Source: Endozoicomonadaceae bacterium (GTDB lineage Bacteria > Pseudomonadota > Gammaproteobacteria > Pseudomonadales > Endozoicomonadaceae). Taken from it: a stretch of 9,014 nt of DNA. Shown one piece after another: positions 1 to 6,603 of this stretch. The notes below the pieces were generated by a model. That model saw only the letters and a list, made by a program, of their open reading frames with translations. It had not been told where the DNA came from and ran no database searches. The DNA is taken from NCBI GenBank assembly GCA_023146365.1, contig JAGLCE010000098.1, positions 1 to 9,014 on the forward strand, written 5' to 3'. The translations under genes were made by a program, and so were the position numbers. The first letter of the stretch is position 1. Each line of letters begins with the position of its first letter.

Positions 1-1
1 A

Positions 2-241
2 AAAAAAACAATCCACATCTTGGCTGAAATCATGTTTATATCAGTCTGTGCGATTCTTTGTGGAGCAGACGATTGGAACAGTATTCGATGGTTCGCCGTG
101 ATGAAATAAAAATGGCTTCGGAGGCATCTGAAACTACCCGGCGGTATTCCTGTTGCTATTACCTTCAATCGAGTCTTTGCGGCCATTGATCCTGACGAGT
201 TTCGGCAGATTTTTATCCAGTGGATACGGGATAAAAATCTG
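2..241 (+). mobile_element. ISAs1-family transposase remnant (N-terminal part, internal stop)
   Basis: Reading from base 2 in one frame gives the conserved N-terminal region of ISAs1-family transposases. It shows an ILAEIMFISVCAILCGADDW segment, then WLRRHLKLPGGIP, then FNRVFAAIDPDEFRQIFIQW. In this family that region lies ahead of the DDE catalytic domain. The frame holds a TAA at 107-109 between these blocks, so no intact protein is made from this copy. Similarity fades after about base 230, and the sequence then runs into the 3' end of the convergent kinase gene. No catalytic core and no terminal inverted repeat are visible. The 5' part lies outside the window. This is a decayed fragment, not an active element. 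Confidence 0.8.
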
Positions 242-243
242 CC

Positions 244-1626
244 CTATCTATTGCTCATATCATCCTGTAGGCGTCGAACTTCATCTTGCAGGCGTTTTAT
301 CTCATGTTTCACTTCTGCCATAGAAGGTGTGCCAGGTTCCGATTTTCCGATTTTTATATTGATCTCCATTTGCTCATATCTTGCTAATTCATTGATCGCC
401 TGTATATGACCAACCTGTAACTCAGCGAAAGACTCTTGGTGCTCTGTAGAATCAGCCTCTGTGAAGAAAAGATGCTGCAACACCTCTTCGGCAATCAATC
501 GTTTGTCGGGATTATGATCCAGCATTTTTAGGATTAAATCCTTAGCACTCGCTGAGAGAGTTTCATGACTTTCAATTTTATGAATAAAATGGCTGAAAAC
601 TTCAGGCTTAAAAATATACTGGTCTTTGCACTCGATATAATCATACATCATATCCGCTTGACAGCCTGTCAATATCTCATACAACATAATAGCAGATGAC
701 CATATATCGACAGCAGCAGTATACGGCTGACCACTGAAAACTTCCGGCGCTATGTAGGCAGGAGTTCCAACCTCTCCCACATAAAGTGGTAATTTTTCAC
801 TCTTTGTTTGTTGTGCGCTACCATAATCGATGATTTTTACCATCCCCCGATGATCAATCACTAGGTTGCCAAGCTTGATATCCCGATGAACAATACCTTG
901 CTGGTGAAGCTGTTGAAGCTGATCTATGAATTGTCGTGAAATTGAACGAGCTAAAGCACTGCTTATCGGTTTATTATCGACGGTCTTTAAATCATGTTTA
1001 TTACCATATATCAAACCAATCAGATTCTCTCCTCGATTCTCCATGATGATCAAACTAGATTGAGAGTCATTTGTTTGTATTATTTTATGCCCTGTGATCA
1101 CTGGAGCAAACGGGATGGATTTCTGTAAATCAACCTCTAAATCAATCTTGTCAGCATGGCGCGATGGAGACAATGAACACAACTTTTGAATTTTAACAGC
1201 ATAACTCTTTTCCAGTTTATTGGGAGTCTTAGACGAAGAAGGTTTACTCTTCACAGATGCTGAAAATACACTGCCAGATGTGCCACTCCCTATTTTCTTA
1301 CCTAACTGAAAGTTGTGACAATCGGGAGGTTGTTTAACCTTACCCTGATACTCAGGGCTTATGCCTCTTGCTGTATTTACAGGCGTTAATCGGCGGTTCG
1401 ATATTTGCTTTAATGACTGATAAAACGTGTGTAGTTTTTTCCCCACTTTAGATTCTCGGAGCATACACCAAAGATTTAACAATTTTAATTTTTTACCTGT
1501 TTCCGTATGAACCTGTCGATCTTGAGCAAAGGCTTTGGTCGTTTTTGGCTGAATATCGGTTTCTTGCTGAGGATTTTGATCGTTCTGAATGTTTGATCTT
1601 CCGTTTCCAGGGGTGATGGAAGTCAT
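244..1626 (-). CDS. Hanks-type (eukaryote-like) Ser/Thr protein kinase, soluble
   Basis: The 460-residue protein should transfer phosphate from ATP to Ser/Thr of unknown targets. The kinase domain spans about residues 106-392 and has nearly all the canonical motifs: glycine loop GSGTSGSV (113-120), ATP-anchoring K145 in YAVK, a likely helix-C glutamate E164, catalytic loop HRDIKLGN (D249, N254), metal-binding DYG (267-269, in place of DFG), APE (293-295), D307 in DIWS, and R376. No transmembrane segment, PASTA domain or signal peptide is visible, unlike many PknB-type bacterial kinases. Residues 1-100 are polar and basic and look disordered. The last 25 residues are a charged, heptad-like helix (IKRLQDEVRRLQ), probably a short coiled coil. 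ATG at 1626 follows AGGAG by 10 bases (1637-1641). Sampled lines are 32-38% GC, lower than prlC, which suggests acquisition. It could be a secreted effector kinase or an internal regulator; the sequence does not decide. Confidence 0.93.
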   Translation of the reverse strand: MTSITPGNGRSNIQNDQNPQQETDIQPKTTKAFAQDRQVHTETGKKLKLLNLWCMLRESKVGKKLHTFYQSLKQISNRRLTPVNTARGISPEYQGKVKQPPDCHNFQLGKKIGSGTSGSVFSASVKSKPSSSKTPNKLEKSYAVKIQKLCSLSPSRHADKIDLEVDLQKSIPFAPVITGHKIIQTNDSQSSLIIMENRGENLIGLIYGNKHDLKTVDNKPISSALARSISRQFIDQLQQLHQQGIVHRDIKLGNLVIDHRGMVKIIDYGSAQQTKSEKLPLYVGEVGTPAYIAPEVFSGQPYTAAVDIWSSAIMLYEILTGCQADMMYDYIECKDQYIFKPEVFSHFIHKIESHETLSASAKDLILKMLDHNPDKRLIAEEVLQHLFFTEADSTEHQESFAELQVGHIQAINELARYEQMEINIKIGKSEPGTPSMAEVKHEIKRLQDEVRRLQDDMSNR

Positions 1627-1669
1627 CTATTGAGCTCTCCTACGCTAATTATGCTTTCTTAACACACAC

Positions 1670-1681
1670 AGAGCATGCTCT
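1670..1681. promoter_or_regulatory. Perfect 12-bp dyad upstream of the kinase gene
   Basis: AGAGCATGCTCT is a perfect palindrome lying 44 bases upstream of the kinase start. On the minus strand a CATAAT hexamer, a possible -10 box, lies between it and the gene, at a distance that would put the dyad over or near a poor -35 region. It could be an operator, but a 12-bp dyad may also occur by chance. Confidence 0.25.
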
Positions 1682-1803
1682 TATTCGTTGAAAATTCTCA
1701 AAAAAAACGACGATTCAAAAGCCTTAGGTGGTGCATATTCTTAGAGCGTATTCCAGAAGCGACAGGAGATCTTTTGAGCATTCTTAAGTTTATCGCACCG
1801 TAG
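1675..1803 (+). other. Short open frame (42 codons), unrecognised
   Basis: A plus-strand frame runs from ATG at 1675 to TAG at 1801-1803, inside the 207-base gap between the kinase and YheV-like genes and opposite to both. Its product contains the protein-like stretch RFKSLRWCIFLERIPEATGD. No ribosome binding site precedes it. The reverse strand across 1705-1815 is also largely open, so coding in either direction is uncertain. It may be the tail of a lost mobile gene. I recognise no family. Confidence 0.2.
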
Positions 1804-1833
1804 TAGAAACACGGGGCCTATTCAACAATCGGC

Positions 1834-2097
1834 TCACTCATTTCTGACTAATAACTTCGGATTGGAATAAAAACGGATCGGCTCAGCTTCCGTGGGTGTG
1901 CGTTGAGGCGTTTTGATCTGACGGTTCGATCGGGTTTTTAGCTCTTTAGGCTCAGGCTCGCAGGCCATAACATCCCGGAAGCCACAATCGATGCACTCCC
2001 GTACCGATTTACCCCCATCTTCATAGATGACAACTCTGTCCATGACGGCACAGCGCGGACACACTGCGCTAGCAATAAAGCGTTTCACGGTACTCAT
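1834..2097 (-). CDS. yheV: YheV-family putative zinc-ribbon protein
   Basis: This 87-residue cytoplasmic protein starts KRFIASAVCPRC, the signature opening of the YheV (DUF2387) family. C13-x2-C16 and C35-x2-C38 form a four-cysteine zinc-ribbon-like site. The biochemical role of the family is unknown. The E. coli protein is about 66 residues; the extra length here is a basic and polar C-terminal tail (about residues 48-87) rich in Lys, Arg, Thr and Pro, probably disordered. The gene lies 66 bases downstream of prlC on the same strand, an association known from Pseudomonas, so the two are probably cotranscribed. No strong ribosome binding site precedes ATG at 2097. Family assignment is firm; metal binding is inferred from the cysteines. 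Confidence 0.88.
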   Translation of the reverse strand: MSTVKRFIASAVCPRCAVMDRVVIYEDGGKSVRECIDCGFRDVMACEPEPKELKTRSNRQIKTPQRTPTEAEPIRFYSNPKLLVRNE

Positions 2098-2163
2098 AAT
2101 TTGTCTGCTATCTTGTCAATTGGCATAGGAATAGACATTTTAGCACGCCAATATCCGTTATTA

Positions 2164-4185
2164 TTAGATACCACTATGTCTTAGTAGCGCATCAATTTGA
2201 GGTTCGCGCCCACGAAAAGCTACAAACAGCTCCATCGGTTCTTGGGAGCCACCTTTTTCAAGAATTTCATGAAGGAATTTCTTTCCGGTCGGACGGTCAA
2301 AAATACCATTTTCCTCGAACAATGAAAAAGCGTCCGCAGAGAGGACTTCTGCCCATTTATAGCTGTAGTAGCCCGCTGCGTATCCACCCGCAAAAATATG
2401 GCTGAAGCTATTCTGGAACCGATTGAATGATGGCGGTATCACCACTGCCACCTGCTGACGAACGTCATCCAACACCGACTGGATATTCATTCCAGGCTGA
2501 TAATTCTTGTGAATTTTGAAATCAAACAAAGAAAACTCCAATTGGCGCACCATTATCATGGCGGACTGAAAGTTCTTTGCTGCCAGTAGTTTTTCCAACA
2601 TATCCTCCGGCAAAGACTCACCCGTTTTATAATGGCCAGAGATCAGCGCCAGACCTTCTCGTTGCCAGCACCAGTTCTCCATGAACTGACTGGGAAGCTC
2701 CACTGCATCCCAAGCAACACCACCAATACCGGATACTGCCGCATATTCGATCCGAGTCAGCATATGGTGCAAACCATGCCCGAATTCGTGAAACAGCGTT
2801 ACCACATCATCATGGGTGAGCAGAGAAGATTTATCACCCACCGGCGGCGTGAAATTGGTGGTCAGATAGGCGACAGGCAACTGAACCTTATCACCCTTTT
2901 TCATGCGGGTTCGACAGACATCCATCCAAGCACCGCCGCGCTTGTGTTCTCGGGCATAAGGATCAAGATAAAACCGACCAATCACCTCATCATCACAACA
3001 GACATCGTAAAAACGGACATCTTTATGCCAGGTATCCACGCCATCTATTTCACGGAATGTCAGTCCATACAGCTTACCGGTGACCGCAAACATACCGGCA
3101 ATCACCTTATCTGCGGGGAACCAGGGTCGTAGTGCTTCCTGGCTGATCGCATAATGATGCTGTCGTAGTTTTTCCGAGTAATAAACGATATCCCAAGCTT
3201 GTAGATCTTCAGAACCATTCAACGCTTTCGCAAAGTCTTTGAGCTCCGCTAACTCGCGTTCAGCCTGAGGCTTACTGCGCATGGCGAGGTCTTCCAAGAA
3301 GGTGATAACGTTATCCGATGACTCTGCCATCTTGGTGGCCAATGAGTATTCTGTATAGTTATTAAAGTTCAATAGCTGAGCCATCTCATGGCGCAAGGAG
3401 AGGATTTCATCCATTAGTGATGAGTTATCAAACTCACCACCGTTCGGCCCCTGATCTGATGCGCGAGTAGAGAAGGCGGTATAGACCTCCTGCCGTAATG
3501 CACTGCTATCACTGTAGGTCATGATAGGTAGGTAGCTTGGGAACTCCAGATTCAGTAACCAGCCATTTTTGCTCTTGGCCTCCGCTAGTTGTCTGGCATT
3601 GGCTTTAGCACTTTCCGGCAAACCGGCCAGTTCTGCCTCATCCGTTATCAGCTTGCTCCATGCCATGGTGGCGTCCAGTACATTGTCGGAATACTGACTG
3701 GTTACTTTTGACAGACGCTTCTTCAGTTCGCCATAGCGCTGCTTTTTATTCTCAGGTAGGGCGACACCGGCCAGTTTAAAATCACGGAACGCATTAGAGA
3801 TAACTTTCTTCTGCGCAGTATCAAACTGGCTGAAATCATCGCAGGCTGCCAACTGTTGATAGGCGTTATAAAGATCAATATTTTGGCCCATCCAGGTGGA
3901 GAACTCAGATAATTTCGGTAACTGAGCATTATAGGCTTCCCGCAGAACATCACTGTTCATTACAGAATTCATATGGGACACCGGCGACCAAGCTTGCGAT
4001 AAGCGATCTTCCAGTAAATCCAGTGCTTGCTGCAAAGATGTCCAACAGAAAGTCTTGCTATTTTCTAGAATGGACTTAACACCCATTCGATAATCGCTCA
4101 GCAGCTGATCAACGGCCGAACTCACCTGCTCCGCATTAATTCGAGAAAAGGGAGGTAGTTCGTGCTCTTCTAGCAGAGGGTTCAT
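2164..4185 (-). CDS. prlC: Oligopeptidase A, M3-family zinc metallopeptidase
   Basis: This cytoplasmic zinc peptidase degrades short peptides, including cleaved signal peptides, and hydrolyses them internally. The 673 residues match the roughly 680 of E. coli oligopeptidase A and are collinear from the N-terminal NPLLEEHELPPFS motif. The M3 active site is HEFGH at residues 466-470 (zinc ligands H466 and H470, catalytic E467), with the third ligand at about E496 in VELPSQFMENW. The glycine- and tyrosine-rich FAGGYAAGYYSYKWA near the C-terminus corresponds to the substrate-binding tyrosine loop of the family. No signal peptide is present. ATG at 4185 is supported by the N-terminal match; a weak GAGAG lies 10 bases upstream. 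A sigma32-like promoter lies just upstream at 4228-4257, in keeping with heat-shock control of the Salmonella opdA gene. The reading frame is intact and the composition resembles a core gene. Confidence 0.97.
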   Translation of the reverse strand: MNPLLEEHELPPFSRINAEQVSSAVDQLLSDYRMGVKSILENSKTFCWTSLQQALDLLEDRLSQAWSPVSHMNSVMNSDVLREAYNAQLPKLSEFSTWMGQNIDLYNAYQQLAACDDFSQFDTAQKKVISNAFRDFKLAGVALPENKKQRYGELKKRLSKVTSQYSDNVLDATMAWSKLITDEAELAGLPESAKANARQLAEAKSKNGWLLNLEFPSYLPIMTYSDSSALRQEVYTAFSTRASDQGPNGGEFDNSSLMDEILSLRHEMAQLLNFNNYTEYSLATKMAESSDNVITFLEDLAMRSKPQAERELAELKDFAKALNGSEDLQAWDIVYYSEKLRQHHYAISQEALRPWFPADKVIAGMFAVTGKLYGLTFREIDGVDTWHKDVRFYDVCCDDEVIGRFYLDPYAREHKRGGAWMDVCRTRMKKGDKVQLPVAYLTTNFTPPVGDKSSLLTHDDVVTLFHEFGHGLHHMLTRIEYAAVSGIGGVAWDAVELPSQFMENWCWQREGLALISGHYKTGESLPEDMLEKLLAAKNFQSAMIMVRQLEFSLFDFKIHKNYQPGMNIQSVLDDVRQQVAVVIPPSFNRFQNSFSHIFAGGYAAGYYSYKWAEVLSADAFSLFEENGIFDRPTGKKFLHEILEKGGSQEPMELFVAFRGREPQIDALLRHSGI

Positions 4186-4227
4186 TATGTCGGGACTCTC
4201 TTGTTGATGGACATAGACTAGGGAATA

Positions 4228-4257
4228 CCATGGAGTTTCTACAGGTACATTTCAAAA
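4228..4257 (-). promoter_or_regulatory. Candidate sigma32 (heat-shock) promoter of prlC
   Basis: On the minus strand TTTTGAAA (4257-4250) is followed after 14 bases by CTCCATGG (4235-4228). The sigma32 consensus is CTTGAAA, 11-16 bases, then CCCCATNT, so each box differs at only one or two positions. The predicted transcription start lies near 4220, giving a leader of about 35 bases before the prlC ATG. The -35 box overlaps the TGA stop of the preceding YeeE-family gene. The enteric orthologue is known to be heat-shock induced, which strengthens the reading. Confidence 0.55.
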
Positions 4258-4668
4258 TTTATGTTTTAGATAACCGGCCATCCATAGCCCAGTTAGCATT
4301 GCTCCCACAAAGATTACAACGCTACTGCTGCCACCCCCCAGAAGAATAATTGCCGGTCCGGGACAAAGCCCTACGAGCCCCCAGCCAATACCGAAAAGCA
4401 CTGCCCCTACCACCAAAGGACGGTCGATTTGCGTTAATGCTGGAAGAGAGAATGACGAAGCTAGTTTCGGTGTCGATTGTTTGAGAATCCATCGGGATGT
4501 AGGAAGATGAATGAGTAAAGCCCCACCCATCACCAGTGCAAGGGTTGGATCCCAGTGACTGGTAATATCAAGAAACCCTAGTACCTTGTCTGGATTCAAC
4601 ATGTCGGATACCGCAAGCCCTGCACCAAAAAGCAGGCCGGAAAGAATAGCCATTCCTATCTGTTTCAT
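4252..4668 (-). CDS. YeeE/YedE-family half-transporter, CPGPA type (PmpB-like)
   Basis: This 138-residue inner-membrane protein is one half of a YeeE/YedE (sulfur transport) unit. Members bring in reduced sulfur species such as thiosulfate, passing them over conserved cysteines. Near residues 10-32 it carries the typical GAGLAVSDMLNPDKVLGFLD segment, and at residues 100-105 GLCPGPA with C102, the probable sulfur-relay cysteine. About four hydrophobic segments are visible (roughly 4-21, 43-56, 84-100 and 104-133). Its start lies 9 bases after the stop of the partner gene, and its TAAGG ribosome binding site overlaps that stop codon, so translation is probably coupled. With its partner it makes the equivalent of one full-length YeeE. 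The exact substrate is not shown by the sequence. Confidence 0.88.
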   Translation of the reverse strand: MKQIGMAILSGLLFGAGLAVSDMLNPDKVLGFLDITSHWDPTLALVMGGALLIHLPTSRWILKQSTPKLASSFSLPALTQIDRPLVVGAVLFGIGWGLVGLCPGPAIILLGGGSSSVVIFVGAMLTGLWMAGYLKHKF

Positions 4669-4677
4669 GATAATGCC

Positions 4678-5085
4678 TTAGATCACATGCCGAACTATAA
4701 ATACAGTCGCCATAGCGACTGCCATGAAAACAACCACCGCCACCAGTGACCTTAAAGAAAGGCGCGCCAGCCCACAGACTCCATGCCCACTTGTGCAACC
4801 GCTACCCAAGCGGGTACCCACACCCACCAGTAACCCAGCAATTATCAGCAATAGAGGATCTGAAGCTGGCGCAGGTAGCGAAGCATCAGATATCCAGAGG
4901 ACAGTCATTCCTCCAACACCCATTGCAACCAAAAATCCTAATCGCCAGAGAGCATCCCCCCTCCGAATACCTCCAATAATGCCAGATATACCAACTATCC
5001 GACCATTACCCCACAGTAACAACGTGGCTGACAGCCCAATAAGCAGTCCACCCGCTAACCCACTTATCGGCGTAAACGATGTCAT
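4678..5085 (-). CDS. YeeE/YedE-family half-transporter, GSGCTSGHG type (PmpA-like)
   Basis: This is the partner half of the preceding membrane protein, about 135 residues, with hydrophobic segments near 10-26, 50-66, 79-95 and 114-134. The family hallmark GSGCTSGHGVCG lies near residues 94-105 and contains two cysteines expected to handle the sulfur substrate. A longer reading can begin at TTG (5086-5088), but ATG at 5085 is the better start: GAGGGAG (5092-5098) sits 6 bases from it and too close to the TTG. It is the first gene of a two-gene translationally coupled unit, with the OsmC gene 185 bases upstream on the same strand. Sulfur-compound uptake is inferred from the family; thiosulfate, selenium oxyanions or another sulfur species are possible. 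Confidence 0.88.
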   Translation of the reverse strand: MTSFTPISGLAGGLLIGLSATLLLWGNGRIVGISGIIGGIRRGDALWRLGFLVAMGVGGMTVLWISDASLPAPASDPLLLIIAGLLVGVGTRLGSGCTSGHGVCGLARLSLRSLVAVVVFMAVAMATVFIVRHVI

Positions 5086-5091
5086 CAAACG

Positions 5092-5098
5092 CTCCCTC
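5092..5098 (-). promoter_or_regulatory. Ribosome binding site fixing the YeeE start
   Basis: GAGGGAG on the minus strand is followed by 6 bases and ATG at 5085. This strong Shine-Dalgarno match decides in favour of the ATG over the in-frame TTG three bases upstream of it. Confidence 0.7.
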
Positions 5099-5225
5099 TA
5101 TGACTAGCAAGACGTCCCGAGCTCTGTTTTACCACTGCGGAATTGACAATGGCGTAGTTGATCACCCGAGCTTCGCGCTACGTTGACACCATACCATCAT
5201 CTCGGCGAAACAACGCTTTTCAGCT

Positions 5226-5256
5226 ATTATTGCATACACTCTGAACATTATGTTCA
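5226..5256 (-). promoter_or_regulatory. Promoter with operator-like palindrome ahead of the YeeE pair
   Basis: TGAACAT-T-ATGTTCA (5242-5256) is a perfect 15-bp palindrome with 7-base arms. Ten bases downstream on the minus strand lies TGCAATAAT (5234-5226), a good extended -10 box. The -35 position falls inside the palindrome and matches the consensus poorly. This is the geometry of a repressor operator, or of an activator replacing the -35 contact. Related YeeE operons are controlled by ArsR-type sulfide or persulfide sensors such as BigR, so such a regulator is a reasonable guess. The predicted leader is about 134 bases. Confidence 0.5.
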
Positions 5257-5273
5257 TACACTCACTGCCTTGT

Positions 5274-5711
5274 TTATGACAAGGAATGAGTGATCAAAGA
5301 GGCGTTAGTGATATTGTCATGCACCGGACAACGCCTACAGATTTCATCCAGAAACTGCTGTTTCTCTTCATCACTTAGCTCGGCATCTATCTCTGCCCGA
5401 ATGGCAATTGATTGAAAACCTGCACGCTCTTGATCCAGCTTTCCCATTAAAACAGCAGAATTGAGACCGCCGTCTACAGTGAAATTAATATGATGGAGCA
5501 CTATTTTTTTCTGCATGGCAGCAATGCGAGCGATGCTAGACAAACAACCGGCAACAGAGAACAGAAAGTATTCAAGCGGCGACGGTCCCTGATCCTGTCC
5601 ACCGGTTGCTACCGGCTGATCAATGAGTATCGTGTGACGACCTAGCTGCCCCGTCACTAGATGGGAGGCTTCCATGTGCGTGGAAATAGAGACCGTTTTA
5701 TTGATAGTCAT
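5274..5711 (-). CDS. OsmC/Ohr-family protein
   Basis: This 145-residue cytoplasmic protein belongs to the OsmC superfamily, whose dimers use paired cysteines as thiol peroxidases or in sulfur chemistry. The family core PSPLEYFLFSVAGCLSSIA contains E47 and the first reactive cysteine C56. The second conserved motif CPVHDNITNA contains C128, with an extra cysteine at C125. It resembles the small OsmC-like proteins found beside YeeE, TusA and rhodanese genes more than canonical Ohr. The start at 5711 has only a weak GAGTGAG upstream. It leads the minus-strand series OsmC-YeeE-YeeE-prlC-yheV, although the 185-base gap downstream and the promoter there suggest a separate transcript for the YeeE pair. 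Organic hydroperoxide detoxification is the alternative role; the neighbours favour sulfur handling. Confidence 0.9.
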   Translation of the reverse strand: MTINKTVSISTHMEASHLVTGQLGRHTILIDQPVATGGQDQGPSPLEYFLFSVAGCLSSIARIAAMQKKIVLHHINFTVDGGLNSAVLMGKLDQERAGFQSIAIRAEIDAELSDEEKQQFLDEICRRCPVHDNITNASLITHSLS

Positions 5712-5750
5712 TATAGATACTCACTCACTGATTTCATTTATGCTTTACAG

Positions 5751-5790
5751 TTTTTGGAGGCACAGCACTATTTTTGGAGGCGCACCACTA
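5751..5790. repeat. Tandem duplication, two 20-bp units
   Basis: TTTTTGGAGGCACAGCACTA (5751-5770) is followed directly by TTTTTGGAGGCGCACCACTA (5771-5790), with 18 of 20 bases identical. The pair lies 40-79 bases upstream of the OsmC start, where a promoter is expected. The 20-base period is close to two turns of the helix. The last three bases of the second unit are the probable original stop codon of the FkbM pseudogene. It may be tandem binding sites or a simple duplication. Confidence 0.75.
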
Positions 5791-6598
5791 TGTTAAAGCT
5801 TTGTTAATGTATCAATCATCGCACTCTGAAAGTTTCGTAAATACCCTAACATAACCATTATTTGTTAAAAGTTCAAATATCTTGTGTCTATCCTCCGTAT
5901 AGTTATGCTCACAAGTAATAATTGATATATCATATTGATTAAAATCAAAACTCTTTAATATTTCAAGTTCACTACCCTCGGTATCAATCGATAAATAATC
6001 AATTTGTTTTGGTGCATTATATTTTTCTAGCAAATCGATTAAAGAAATTGTAGTTACATCATAATTTTTACGGTTTCCCCTTGTTTTACTATGCCAATCT
6101 TTATTGTTAAACTCTGAAATTGTAGAAAGTTCTGCAATGTCACATTCATTAAAGCTCACAACTTCGTTACTGACTTTCCACACACAAGGAAAGTCTATAT
6201 TAGGATTAGAGCGTCTGTTTTTGACAATATCTTTATGCCATTTTTTTGCAGGTTCGGCAAGTACCCCCTTCCATTCATACTCTTTTTCTAGGAGATATGT
6301 ATTACTTAAATCAATTCTATTGGTTGCGCATAACTCAACAAAAAACCGCCTTTCGTAACGTTTATTGCAACCAAAACAAAGATATCTTGTTGAATATGAG
6401 ATTTACTATCCATTCCTGTAATGCCTAATTCAAGCATTAACTCATCACTCTGCTGTTCAGCATTCACCCACTCTTTGAATATTCTTAATTATTTGAATCT
6501 TTTGAGTTCCTTGAATCTTTTGGATCCTTCAATGGACCTTAATGAATACCCAGCTTCTTTAATTATTGCTTTAATCACTTTTTTAATTATTTTTCCAT
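5788..6598 (-). pseudogene. FkbM-family methyltransferase pseudogene
   Basis: FkbM-family enzymes are SAM-dependent O-methyltransferases, often modifying sugars of surface polysaccharides. The longest intact piece (5812-6183) contains the hallmark DYLSIDTEGSELEILKSF. In the same frame upstream are FVELCATNRIDLSNTYLLEK and WKGVLAEPAKKWH, typical of the SAM-binding half. The frame must shift in a T6 run (6340-6345 on the minus strand), beyond which SHIQQDIFVL and an N-terminal KKVIKAIIKEAGYS continue. A TAA interrupts at 6489-6491, and one base is missing in an A5 run at 6590-6594 if ATG 6598, preceded by AAAAGG, is the start. The C-terminus reads DD-TGA-YINKALT before a TAG at 5788, where relatives usually have DDWY. 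The usual FGATNG motif has become LCATNR. Adding the two missing bases gives 271 codons, the normal family length. Composition is strongly AT-rich. Confidence 0.8.
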
Positions 6599-6603
6599 CA
6601 ATT

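Noticed and set aside
1795..1817. Stem-loop GCACCGT/ACGGGGC downstream of yheV as a terminator
   Set aside because: It pairs at 6 of 7 positions with a 9-base loop but has no T run in the minus-strand direction.
2632..3132. Long plus-strand open frame (166 codons)
   Set aside because: It is antisense to prlC over its conserved catalytic region and resembles no protein family.
3723..3953. Second minus-strand frame within prlC
   Set aside because: It is an out-of-frame shadow of the intact peptidase gene.
4724..5107. Plus-strand frames antisense to the YeeE gene
   Set aside because: They are proline-rich, low-complexity mirror readings of a well-supported membrane protein gene.
6340..6345. 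Programmed frameshift or phase-variable tract in the FkbM gene
   Set aside because: A T6 tract is short for phase variation, and the gene also carries nonsense codons and lost active-site glycines, so plain decay is simpler.
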